DNA from: a virus
DNA: 22,905 nucleotides
Strand: one strand, 5' to 3'
IMG/VR virus record: IMGVR_UViG_3300009159_000341
Location: 1 to 22,905 of that record
The notes beneath the pieces were generated by a model, which saw only the letters and a program-made list of their open reading frames with translations, was not told the origin of the DNA and made no database searches. Of this stretch, positions 13,763 through 21,683 are shown piece by piece (the first letter of the stretch is position 1; each line of letters opens with the position of its first letter). The position numbers were made by a program, and so were the translations under genes.

Positions 13763-15354
13763 TAGCAGGAATGAAATCAAATACACTTGATACAGTATTG
13801 GTCAAAGCACCACACCGCAAAGAATCGTTTACTGATCAAGAACTTGTGGAATTTGCTAATTGTGCCCATCCAGTGACTGGACCATTGTACTTTATGGATC
13901 ATTTTTTCTGGATCCAACATCCCACACGTGGTAAAATGTTGTATCAGCCGTTTGATTACCAACGAAGATTGATTGAAACCTATCACAACAATAGATACGG
14001 AATTGCATTGATGCCCAGACAAACAGGCAAGTCGACCAGTGCTGCTGGATATTTGTTATGGTATTCTATGTTTGTGCCAGATTCGACTGTGCTAATTGCC
14101 GCACACAAATACACAGGGGCACAAGAGATCATGCAACGTATTAGATACGCATATGAATTGTGTCCCAATCACATTAGAGCAGGAGCCACAAGTTACAACA
14201 AAGGTAGTTTAGAATTTGACAACGGAAGTCGTATTGTATCAGCAACAACTACGGAAAACACCGGACGTGGTATGTCTATATCATTGCTGTACGCTGACGA
14301 ATTTGCATTTGTGCGACCCACCATTGCCCAGGAATTCTGGACTTCGATTAGCCCTACACTAGCAACAGGCGGTAAAGCAATTATCACAAGCACTCCCAAC
14401 TCAGACGAAGATCAATTTGCTCTGCTTTGGAAAGGTGCAAACAAAATTGAAGACGAGTACGGCAATCTTAGACCCAATGGGTTAGGAATAAATGGATTCA
14501 AAGCATTTAGATCACGCTGGCAAGAACATCCAGACCGTGATGAAAAGTGGGGACATGAACAACTGGCCCAACTAGGCGAAGATCGTTTTCGTCGAGAAAT
14601 GGAATGCGAATTCATTATCAAAGATGAAACACTAATTGCACCTACTAAGCTGATTGATCTAGAAGGAATTGAACCCAGCAAAAAAACTGGACAAGTGCGA
14701 TGGTATCGCCCTATTGATCCTGAAAAAATGTACATTGTGGCACTAGACCCTAGTTTAGGCACCGGAGGTGATCCTGCGGCTATACAAGTGTTCGAAGCTG
14801 ACACTACAGAACAAATAGCAGAGTGGAGACACAACAGAACTGATATACCTACACAGGTACGTATACTGGCAGATATTATTAAAGAGTTAAATTTTGTGGT
14901 CAAAGACGAAAAACGAGTTTACTATTCAATAGAAAACAACACCATTGGTGAAGCCGCACTGATTAGTATTGCTGAATATGGGGAAGAAAATATCCCTGGG
15001 TACTTCCTTAGCGACAATTCAGTCAGTGGTACAAATGGGAGAAGATTCCGCAAGGGATTTAACACCACAAACAAAGCAAAAATCACAGCCTGCAACAAAC
15101 TTAAAATTCTAATAGAATCTGGGCGTATGAAAATACACAGTAAACCTTTAATAAGCGAGCTCAAAACATTTGTGGCACATGGAACTAGTTATGCAGCCAA
15201 GCCCGGGGAAACTGATGACCTAGTAATGGCCAGCTTGTTGGCCACTAGAATGTTAATATTGCTCCAAAGTTATCACAGTGAACTTGATACTCACTTGAAG
15301 GATCATGCAGACAATATCATTGAGCCTTTTCCATTCATTGCATTGATGCGATGA
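13759..15354 (+). CDS. gp17: Terminase large subunit gp17
   Basis: ATP-driven DNA-packaging motor with a headful nuclease. Residue numbers count from 13759. ATPase: Walker A in PRQTGKST at ~86-93, Walker B LLYADE with D180-E181, coupling motif ITSTPN near 214. Nuclease (RNase H fold): D330 in ALDPSLG, E392 in SIEN, D486-D487 in GETDD. Both halves are intact and the 531-residue length is near that of marine homologues (T4: 610). The best start is 13759, in an ATGA overlap with the radical-SAM stop and after GGAG at 13750-13753 with 5-base spacing; 13744 is an upstream in-frame ATG without such a site. Confidence 0.96.
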   Translation: MIAGMKSNTLDTVLVKAPHRKESFTDQELVEFANCAHPVTGPLYFMDHFFWIQHPTRGKMLYQPFDYQRRLIETYHNNRYGIALMPRQTGKSTSAAGYLLWYSMFVPDSTVLIAAHKYTGAQEIMQRIRYAYELCPNHIRAGATSYNKGSLEFDNGSRIVSATTTENTGRGMSISLLYADEFAFVRPTIAQEFWTSISPTLATGGKAIITSTPNSDEDQFALLWKGANKIEDEYGNLRPNGLGINGFKAFRSRWQEHPDRDEKWGHEQLAQLGEDRFRREMECEFIIKDETLIAPTKLIDLEGIEPSKKTGQVRWYRPIDPEKMYIVALDPSLGTGGDPAAIQVFEADTTEQIAEWRHNRTDIPTQVRILADIIKELNFVVKDEKRVYYSIENNTIGEAALISIAEYGEENIPGYFLSDNSVSGTNGRRFRKGFNTTNKAKITACNKLKILIESGRMKIHSKPLISELKTFVAHGTSYAAKPGETDDLVMASLLATRMLILLQSYHSELDTHLKDHADNIIEPFPFIALMR

Positions 15355-15358
15355 CACG

Positions 15359-15365
15359 CTAAATA
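15359..15365 (+). promoter_or_regulatory. Putative late promoter CTAAATA before 15373 gene
   Basis: CTAAATA (context GCTAAATATACTACT) ends 7 bases before the next ATG and follows the gp17 stop. The predicted RNA would have a leader of about 2 bases and no Shine-Dalgarno sequence. Confidence 0.58.
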
Positions 15366-15372
15366 TACTACT

Positions 15373-17379
15373 ATGGCAACAACGAATTCTATCTCACAAC
15401 AATTGCTGGACCTGCTGGCAACCCGTAATTTCCATCCCGAAATGCTGGATCAAATGGGACGTCCTTGTGATGCCGACGATGCCAAAACATTCACATTTGA
15501 ATACACAGCCGGTTCGGGCAAAAACTACGGTACCATGGTTATTGTACTGGACTCAGACAACGAAATGAAAGTCATGTACGGGGACAATTTGGGTCGTACC
15601 ATGGAAGGTGACGACAAATCAGAATTCTTTGATTTTTTACAACATCTAAATCGTAAAGCCACACAGAATCGTTGGACACATAGTACGCAAGATATCAGCC
15701 AACTCAAGCACACCATGCAAGGGTTGGCAGCCATACAAGAAGGCCTGTTTGAAGGCTACTATGGCAACCGCAAAATCAGTTATGCTGGAGAACCCACTCA
15801 AGCAAGATTAATGATCAAGCACAGCCAGCCCTTGGGAGAAGGTGATGCTAGATATCGTTATGTGGAAAGCATTTATATTGAAACTGCTGATAATGAGCGT
15901 TTCAAACTTGGCTTCAAAAGCCTAAGTGGTGCCAGAGCCATGTTGGAACATGTGCGTCAAGGTGGCAAACCCTATGACATACGTGGTAACCACATTACAG
16001 AAACTGTAACAGAAATTGCTGTGTTGAGTAGATTCAATAGAGCGAGTGCAAACCGCATCTTAGAAGGTGTCACACAAGAGCTGGTGACAGAAGCACAAGC
16101 CTACTATCAATCTCTGCGTGAGAACCTAAAACACATGGCTTCGGGTCGTGGGTACAAAACATATTTTGAATCGTGGCATCCGGCTACCATTAGCGAACAA
16201 GATGGTGTTGTTGACAACATCAAAACGCTGTTCATTGAACAGAGTATCGATAGCCGTATCGAAGCGGCATTACCACTGCTGGCCAAGATTCAGCAAAGAG
16301 GAAACGAAATGAAAGAAGCACAAATATTTGAAAACTGGATCGACAGTTTGAGCGAGGGCACATGGAATTTGCCAGAAACTCCCGAACAGTTGGACAAACT
16401 GCACACACTCATGGCCAGTGAATTAATTGTTGGACCTGATGCTACCAATGCAACAGAACAACTGTATGACTTGGTTGGCGACGATGAGTTGTTTGATCGA
16501 CTACACACTCTTGCAGATCAAGATCCCAGAGCCAATGCCTGGAACGATACAGAAGTCATGCAACGTCTACAAGAATTAGGGATCGAAGCACCTGCTCCTG
16601 CCGTACCACAACAACCTGCACCAGATGCCGCGGCAGCACCTGCTCCGGTAGCACCACAACAGCCTGTGGCAGAATCATGGCATGGTATCACAGATCCTGC
16701 ATTACTTAAAGATTTAATTGGCGATGCACAAGTAATGGACTATGATGAGTTTTATAACGAACACAGTCGTTTGCTCGATGATCCAAAAGGATTCTGGAGC
16801 AATTATCACAATCAAGTAGATGAACAAACGGTAACATTTGAAGACATCAACAGCATACGCAACCTAGCAGGCTTGCCTGTGGCAGAAAGTCGCTTGATGG
16901 ATAGCACAGGCGAAACGCTACAACACATCATGGGACGTTTCAAACACGAAGTCCGAAACTTTGAAGATGGTGGCGAAATGCACGATGACTTGTATCATGC
17001 CCTGTACGACTACTACAGTGACAACGGCGAAATGCCGTATGGTACACAAAAAGCTCGCGATGGCGATCCTTATGAATGGGTAGCAGATCGTTTTGCCAGC
17101 GAGTTGGGAATCAATGAAACCCTCATCTCCCCAATAGCCATGCCAGTTACCACAGAAGCCAGCACCTGTAACATGACCACAGAAGGTGAATACTGTCCTG
17201 AACACGGCTTGGCCGAGTGCGGAATGGGCATGCCAACAGGTATCATGGGAGAAGAGTTGGACAAACCACCACATGATGATGCTATAAATTACAATGCCGC
17301 TGTTACAGGTTCATATTATGAATCTAAGGAAGGCGATGCTGTTCTGGCAAGAATAAAATCACTGGCTTTGCTCAAATGA
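15373..17379 (+). CDS. Large putative virion protein with Cys-rich C-terminus
   Basis: A 668-residue protein of unknown function. The N-terminal ~230 residues look folded and mixed alpha/beta (FEYTAGSGKNYGTMVIVLD; RYVESIYIETADNERFKLGF). Residues ~410-440 are a Pro/Ala/Gln-rich linker. The C-terminal part has NLAGLPVAES, then a cysteine segment CNMTTEGEYCPEHGLAECG near residues 597-615, perhaps metal-binding, and ends in SYYESKEGDAVLARIKSLA. Similar tails recur in structural proteins of marine T4-like phages (from memory). The many short (L/I)xE sites could be prohead-protease cuts. It is late-expressed by its CTAAATA and lies downstream of gp17. A capsid-interior or tail role is inferred. Confidence 0.6.
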   Translation: MATTNSISQQLLDLLATRNFHPEMLDQMGRPCDADDAKTFTFEYTAGSGKNYGTMVIVLDSDNEMKVMYGDNLGRTMEGDDKSEFFDFLQHLNRKATQNRWTHSTQDISQLKHTMQGLAAIQEGLFEGYYGNRKISYAGEPTQARLMIKHSQPLGEGDARYRYVESIYIETADNERFKLGFKSLSGARAMLEHVRQGGKPYDIRGNHITETVTEIAVLSRFNRASANRILEGVTQELVTEAQAYYQSLRENLKHMASGRGYKTYFESWHPATISEQDGVVDNIKTLFIEQSIDSRIEAALPLLAKIQQRGNEMKEAQIFENWIDSLSEGTWNLPETPEQLDKLHTLMASELIVGPDATNATEQLYDLVGDDELFDRLHTLADQDPRANAWNDTEVMQRLQELGIEAPAPAVPQQPAPDAAAAPAPVAPQQPVAESWHGITDPALLKDLIGDAQVMDYDEFYNEHSRLLDDPKGFWSNYHNQVDEQTVTFEDINSIRNLAGLPVAESRLMDSTGETLQHIMGRFKHEVRNFEDGGEMHDDLYHALYDYYSDNGEMPYGTQKARDGDPYEWVADRFASELGINETLISPIAMPVTTEASTCNMTTEGEYCPEHGLAECGMGMPTGIMGEELDKPPHDDAINYNAAVTGSYYESKEGDAVLARIKSLALLK

Positions 17380-17380
17380 G

Positions 17381-17387
17381 ATAAATA
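17381..17387 (+). promoter_or_regulatory. Putative late promoter ATAAATA upstream of gp32
   Basis: ATAAATA immediately after the 15373 stop codon. Together with the sigma-70 promoter a few bases on, it could keep gp32 and its cassette active late. A second match, CTAAATAA, lies at 17468-17475. Confidence 0.5.
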
Positions 17388-17390
17388 CAC

Positions 17391-17419
17391 TTGACATGTA
17401 GACAAAAAGCGCATATACT
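17391..17419 (+). promoter_or_regulatory. Strong host sigma-70 promoter for gp32
   Basis: A perfect TTGACA box (17391-17396), 17-base spacer, and TATACT (17414-17419; five of six bases match TATAAT). Transcription would start near 17426, giving a leader of about 90 bases. This is the only near-consensus host promoter I see in the window, and it marks the change from late structural genes to replication genes. Confidence 0.8.
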
Positions 17420-17440
17420 ACTACAGTGTTTGCGTTTTTT
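17404..17440 (+). terminator. Terminator-like hairpin overlapping the gp32 promoter
   Basis: AAAAAGCGCA (17404-17413) pairs with TGCGTTTTTT (17431-17440) over ten positions, one of them G-U, with the T-tract in the right arm. The 17-base loop is long for an intrinsic terminator. It would end transcripts from the 15373 gene, and the -10 box lies in the loop. Confidence 0.5.
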
Positions 17441-17518
17441 CACTTGTGTCACAGGCAACAACACAATCTAAATAATTAGATAGGCATTTACATAGGCAAC
17501 TTATTAAGGAGAAAAACT

Positions 17519-18502
17519 ATGGCATCGTTACAAGAAATTAGAGCACGTTTACAGGCATCAGAGAACAAAGGTGGAGCATCCACTTCAAGTTACGACAATG
17601 CAATTTTTCCGTTCTGGAGTTTAGAAGACGGGCAATCGGCAACATTACGATTTATCCCAGACGGCAACACAAAAAATACTTTCTTTTGGCAAGAACGAGC
17701 AATGATTCGTTTACCATTCAATGGTATCAAAGGAGAGATGGATTCCAAACAAGTTATGATACGTGTACCTTGTGTGGAGATGTGGCAAGAAGCCTGCCCA
17801 ATCTTGGCAGAAGTACGCACCTGGTTCAAGGACAAGAGTCTTGAGGACATGGGTCGTAAGTACTGGAAAAAGCGTGATTACATTTTCCAGGGCTTTGTAC
17901 GTGAGAATCCTCTCAATGAGGACAAGACACCAGAAAATCCAATTCGTAGATTCATCATTGGTCCACAAATTTTTACAACTATCAAAGGAGCCTTGATGGA
18001 TCCTGAGTTGGAAGAATTACCAACAGACTACTTGCGTGGCCTGGACTTCCGTATCACCAAAGGAAGCAAAGGCGGTTTTGCTGACTACAACTCCAGCAAA
18101 TGGGCTCGTAAAGAGTCAGCACTTACTGAAGTGGAACAGGCCGCAATTGAACAATATGGTCTTGTGGACTTGAGTACATTGTTGCCCAAGAAGCCCACAG
18201 ACGTTGAGCTCAAGGTCATCAAAGAGATGTTTGAAGCATCAGTAGATGGACAACCTTACGACACAGAGCGTTGGGGTCAATACTTCCGTCCTGCTGGTGT
18301 ATCAGCACCTGCTGGTGCCAGTGTTGATGCAGAAGAATCTGCACCGGTTAAGCCTGCACTCAAGGTAGCCGCACCAACACCTGCTGTTACAAGCGACTTT
18401 GATGAAGATGAGGCTCCGGCCGCATCAGCACCAGTATCGGCCAAGCCAGCACAAAAAGCTGAAGACATTTTGGCAATGATTCGAGCTAGACAGCAGAAGT
18501 AA
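17519..18502 (+). CDS. gp32: Single-stranded DNA-binding protein gp32
   Basis: Replication and recombination protein that coats single-stranded DNA and works with UvsX, encoded downstream. Its 327 residues compare with 301 in T4. The N-terminus MASLQEIRARLQ is the cooperative-binding segment; FPFWSLEDGQSATLRFIPDG begins the OB-fold core, with MIRLPFNG and WKKRDYIFQGFV further on. The acidic segment DFDEDEA and the final ILAMIRARQ match the protein-interaction tail. The T4 zinc site (one His, three Cys) is only partly matched: I see C85 and C93 in the expected region (VPCVEMWQEACPIL), without the third Cys or a nearby His, so zinc may be absent. AAGGAG at 17506-17511 precedes the ATG. The ~90-base leader holds two ATAGGCA repeats (17480 and 17492), possible autoregulatory sites. 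Confidence 0.92.
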   Translation: MASLQEIRARLQASENKGGASTSSYDNAIFPFWSLEDGQSATLRFIPDGNTKNTFFWQERAMIRLPFNGIKGEMDSKQVMIRVPCVEMWQEACPILAEVRTWFKDKSLEDMGRKYWKKRDYIFQGFVRENPLNEDKTPENPIRRFIIGPQIFTTIKGALMDPELEELPTDYLRGLDFRITKGSKGGFADYNSSKWARKESALTEVEQAAIEQYGLVDLSTLLPKKPTDVELKVIKEMFEASVDGQPYDTERWGQYFRPAGVSAPAGASVDAEESAPVKPALKVAAPTPAVTSDFDEDEAPAASAPVSAKPAQKAEDILAMIRARQQK

Positions 18503-19122
18503 TGCGAACAGCTCTGGACACAGAGCTGTTTCCAAACATGTGTGAAGTGGTAGAAATACCACTTCACCATCAATGGGTTTATCTAATTCAGAAAAACGGA
18601 AACAGCAGTTTGCGGATTCAGCAGTCAAGAGATAATCTTGCTGTGTTTACTAATGACGAAATCTCGGTGCTTGATTATGTAGATGTCTATATACGCAATC
18701 CTCGAGCTAGATACGTCAGTGGAGTAAACACCTACTTGCAACATCTTCAACGCGATCACCCTGAATTGGATTTTTCTACCACATTGTGGTTTGCTAAACG
18801 ATATAAATTTTTAAACACACACTATTTGCCACAGTTCCATTGGTTGGCAAATCTTTCTCGTTACATTCGTAGCGATGCAAAAATACGCATCAGAGACTTT
18901 CGAAATTTTGGTAACATAACTGATTTTAAATTTCGAGCAGAAATAACTCCCCCAACAAAAGACTTTGTAACTGAGTTACTAAAAAATAATCATGACATTG
19001 AACTATGGTTGTATCTAGACCAAATTCTATTGGATCTAGCAGGTCAAGAATTTACATGGACTGAACTCTTAGCCCACTATCAACGCAATCATAAAAATAT
19101 TATACAACATGTATTGCCCTAG
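18502..19122 (+). CDS. Sulfotransferase-like protein
   Basis: A 206-residue protein resembling PAPS-dependent sulfotransferases. WVYLIQKNGNSSL (residues 25-37) matches the 5'-phosphosulfate loop of the type usually written PK-x-G-T/S-S, and IRNPRARYVSGVNTYL (64-79) matches the 3'-phosphate motif RxPxxRxxSxY. The rest is helical and rich in Tyr, His and Phe. It starts in a TAATG overlap with gp32, so it is coupled to it, and overlaps the next gene by 14 bases. Two strong hairpins cover the first ~22 codons. An alternative start is Met13 (18538). The product may sulfate a glycan or small molecule. The chain is shorter than most cellular relatives and the substrate is unknown. Confidence 0.65.
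   Translation: MRTALDTELFPNMCEVVEIPLHHQWVYLIQKNGNSSLRIQQSRDNLAVFTNDEISVLDYVDVYIRNPRARYVSGVNTYLQHLQRDHPELDFSTTLWFAKRYKFLNTHYLPQFHWLANLSRYIRSDAKIRIRDFRNFGNITDFKFRAEITPPTKDFVTELLKNNHDIELWLYLDQILLDLAGQEFTWTELLAHYQRNHKNIIQHVLP
18507..18567 (+). other. Two perfect tandem RNA hairpins after gp32
   Basis: First: AACAGCTCTG (18507-18516), loop GACA, CAGAGCTGTT (18521-18530), ten perfect pairs. Second: GTGAAGTGGTA (18542-18552), loop GAAA (a GNRA tetraloop), TACCACTTCAC (18557-18567), eleven perfect pairs. They start four bases after the gp32 stop and lie inside the next gene's first codons. No long T-tract follows. Likely roles: protecting the 3' end of gp32 mRNA, or damping expression of the downstream cassette. 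Confidence 0.85.
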
Positions 19123-19993
19123 ATTAGATCATTTTGTCCGCTTCAATTCTGACGGTTCTGTGAGCCGTTGTGGACACATGGTCGAAGCACCACACTTTGA
19201 TTCCTTAGAACAAATGGAAAACAGCAACTGGTTACATGAAATTAAAAAACAGTTTGCACAAGATCAGTGGCCCGTAGAATGTGTACGATGCCAGGAAGTT
19301 GAAATTACCGGGACAGACAGCATAAGAGTATATGCTATCAAACTAGATCAAAATGAAACACAATCAGATTATTTACAAGTTGGTGGAGTGTTAGACAATG
19401 TGTGCAATGCCGCTTGTCAGACTTGTAGTCCCGATTGTAGTACCAGGATTGGTTCGTTATACGGAAAAACTTTTCCCATTGTAAACAACAGTAAACAATT
19501 TCAAAGTTTGCCACAACAACGTATTCGACACTTAGACATCAATGGTGGTGAGCCTAGTTACAGTAAAAATTACAAAAAGATACTGGCTAACTTGCCGCCA
19601 AACCTCAAAACACTTAGACTTAACACAAATTGCAACATAGTATTATCAGAATTAACCGAGATAGTCAATCGTGGTATTGAAGTCACAGTTACAGTGAGTT
19701 GTGATGGAATTGGCGACATGCATGAATTCATGCGTTGGCCCATTAAATGGGATACATTCTATAAAAACTTGATGACGTATAAGTCCATGCCTGTTGCACT
19801 AAATTTATGGACTACTGTGAGCATTCTAAATGTAAAAGATTTGCCCAACATACAGGCATTTGCCCAGGAACACAACATTGACCATAGTTATGCCTATCTA
19901 AAACATCCAGCGGTGCTAGATGTCAATAATGATGATCAAGAATCAATCAACACATACATACAGAAACAAAAGCAATTGAGAGGCATGGTATGA
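19109..19993 (+). CDS. Radical SAM protein with N-terminal auxiliary cysteines, copy 2
   Basis: A 294-residue radical SAM enzyme, shorter and more diverged than the other two here. Core motif CNAACQTC (C99, C103, C106) and NGGEP at 145-149; TNCNI and VTVTVSCDGIG provide later core strands. The N-terminal auxiliary cysteines are C3 (YCPRL), C21 (RCGHM), C58 and C61 (ECVRC), the same order as in copies 1 and 3. Starts inside the sulfotransferase gene (14-base overlap) and ends in an ATGA overlap with the dehydrogenase gene. No C-terminal SPASM domain follows. Substrate unknown; the neighbours suggest a multi-step modification pathway. Confidence 0.82.
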   Translation: MYCPRLDHFVRFNSDGSVSRCGHMVEAPHFDSLEQMENSNWLHEIKKQFAQDQWPVECVRCQEVEITGTDSIRVYAIKLDQNETQSDYLQVGGVLDNVCNAACQTCSPDCSTRIGSLYGKTFPIVNNSKQFQSLPQQRIRHLDINGGEPSYSKNYKKILANLPPNLKTLRLNTNCNIVLSELTEIVNRGIEVTVTVSCDGIGDMHEFMRWPIKWDTFYKNLMTYKSMPVALNLWTTVSILNVKDLPNIQAFAQEHNIDHSYAYLKHPAVLDVNNDDQESINTYIQKQKQLRGMV

Positions 19994-20535
19994 AAATAGC
20001 AATCACCGGTGACACAGCTGGAATAGGGCAGGCTCTAGCAAAATGCTATGCTGACCGTGGGCACAACATTGTTGGACTCAGTCGACGCAACGGGCACAAC
20101 ATACGTGTGATACCAAAAATTGCAGACCTAGTAGAACCTTGCGATATGTTTGTTAACAATGCACAAGCAGGATATGCTCAAACTGAATTGCTATTCGAAA
20201 TAGCAAAACGTTGGAAAGGTACAGGTAAAAAAATTATAGTAATTAGTACCATAATGACACAAGATCCCGTGAGTGTGTTGCCTGGATTAGAAATGGACGC
20301 TTACCGTATTCAAAAAACAACTCTTGAAGAAGCAGTCAAACAACTACGCTATCGTGGTCTGGGAATTTCTATTACTATAGTGCGTCCGGGTAACATAGCC
20401 ACCAGTCCAGATAAAACTGTGCCGCCGGCCGCTGATGTCAATACATGGGCTGGGTTTTTAATGCAAACACTAGACACAGCACATGCTAATGGGTTGGCAA
20501 TTCCTGATATTTCTTTAGGCCCAGCATACCAATGA
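19990..20535 (+). CDS. Short-chain dehydrogenase/reductase
   Basis: A 181-residue Rossmann-fold NAD(P)-dependent oxidoreductase. Visible motifs: the cofactor loop TGDTAGIG (6-13), SRR at 31-33, which favours NADP, NNAQ (56-59) in place of NNAG, a Ser in VISTIM (S86), the catalytic pair Y105-x3-K109 in AYRIQK, and RPGNI (132-136). It is complete in catalytic residues but shorter than the usual ~250, lacking part of the helices between strands and the C-terminal substrate lid. ATGA overlaps at both ends tie it to the radical SAM genes. Likely reduces or oxidises an intermediate made by its neighbours; this is inference. Confidence 0.85.
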   Translation: MKIAITGDTAGIGQALAKCYADRGHNIVGLSRRNGHNIRVIPKIADLVEPCDMFVNNAQAGYAQTELLFEIAKRWKGTGKKIIVISTIMTQDPVSVLPGLEMDAYRIQKTTLEEAVKQLRYRGLGISITIVRPGNIATSPDKTVPPAADVNTWAGFLMQTLDTAHANGLAIPDISLGPAYQ

Positions 20536-21683
20536 CCCCCAAGGATATGTTAACCAATCCATATTTTTGTCCAATGCCTTGGACTGGCTTGATGTATAAT
20601 TTTAATGGTTCAGTTAAAAATTGTATTCGCAGTGCCGGTCCGTTGGGAAATATTAAAGATCAACCTATTGAACAAATTTTACTCGAAAACAATCAAGTTA
20701 GACAACAACAAATTACAACTCAACAGCCCGTAGAAACATGCCATACTTGTTATGATCTAGAGCACGGTAAAAAAGGATTTGACATTATTAGTGATCGAAT
20801 TTTTTATATACGTGAATTAAAAAATACACCCGTTGACACATACCAAGTTGGTAACTTTGATTTAAAAACAATAGATGTGCGTTGGACCAATTTGTGTAAT
20901 TTTGCCTGTGTGTATTGTGGTCCAGAGTTTAGTAGCAAGTGGGCCGATGAATTAAAAATTCATCCCAGTGTGCCCGATGCTCAACAACTTGATGAGTTTA
21001 AAAATTACATTTATGATCATGCAGGACAACTCAAACATGTGTATCTAGCAGGTGGTGAACCTTTGTTGATGAAAGAAAATTTGGTACTGCTAGAGAAATT
21101 AGATCCTGGGGTAAACATCAGGATAAACACTAACCTAAGCAAAGTTGATACTCGAGTATTTGATGAAGTTTGCAAATTTCAAAATGTGCATTGGACTGTG
21201 AGTGTAGAAACCATAACTGAAGAATTTGAATACATTCGTCACGGCGGCAACTGGACAGATTTTTTGGACAACCTATCAGTCATTAAACAATTGGGTCACA
21301 AGATATCGTTTAATATGTTGCATTTTTTGTTAAATTACAATTCAATTTTTGATTGTGTTGATTTTTTAACAGCTCAAGGATTCCATAATAATAGTTTTGT
21401 AATCGGGGCACTTTTAAAGCCTGATTACCTAAATATTAGACATTTGCCTGAAACTGTGTTAAACTCTGTAAAGAACATATTACAAGATAAAATCAACCAA
21501 ATGCCCGGGTATCTTCTTGAAGATGGTTATCGAAATATGTTACGATATGTTGATATTCCGTTTGATAAAAATATCAAATTATCAATTGATAAATTATCAA
21601 AACTAGATCAACGCCGGGGTGTAGATAGCAAGACAATTTTTAAAGATTTTTATAAGGACATAAATCATGGGAAAACCATTTGA
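20532..21683 (+). CDS. Radical SAM protein with N-terminal twitch/SPASM-like cysteines, copy 3
   Basis: A 383-residue radical SAM protein, close paralogue of the 12632 gene. Auxiliary Cys: C13 in YFCPMPW, C31, C70 and C73 (CHTC), with GPLGNIKDQPIEQIL between. Core: CNFACVYC (C122, C126, C129), SSKWA directly after, AGGEPLL at 173-179, and RINTNLS. The C-terminal third is AT-rich and helical, with no second cysteine cluster. It starts in an ATGA overlap with the dehydrogenase stop, and its last 17 bases overlap uvsX, which uses AAGGA inside this gene as its ribosome-binding site. Substrate unknown. Confidence 0.85.
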   Translation: MTPKDMLTNPYFCPMPWTGLMYNFNGSVKNCIRSAGPLGNIKDQPIEQILLENNQVRQQQITTQQPVETCHTCYDLEHGKKGFDIISDRIFYIRELKNTPVDTYQVGNFDLKTIDVRWTNLCNFACVYCGPEFSSKWADELKIHPSVPDAQQLDEFKNYIYDHAGQLKHVYLAGGEPLLMKENLVLLEKLDPGVNIRINTNLSKVDTRVFDEVCKFQNVHWTVSVETITEEFEYIRHGGNWTDFLDNLSVIKQLGHKISFNMLHFLLNYNSIFDCVDFLTAQGFHNNSFVIGALLKPDYLNIRHLPETVLNSVKNILQDKINQMPGYLLEDGYRNMLRYVDIPFDKNIKLSIDKLSKLDQRRGVDSKTIFKDFYKDINHGKTI

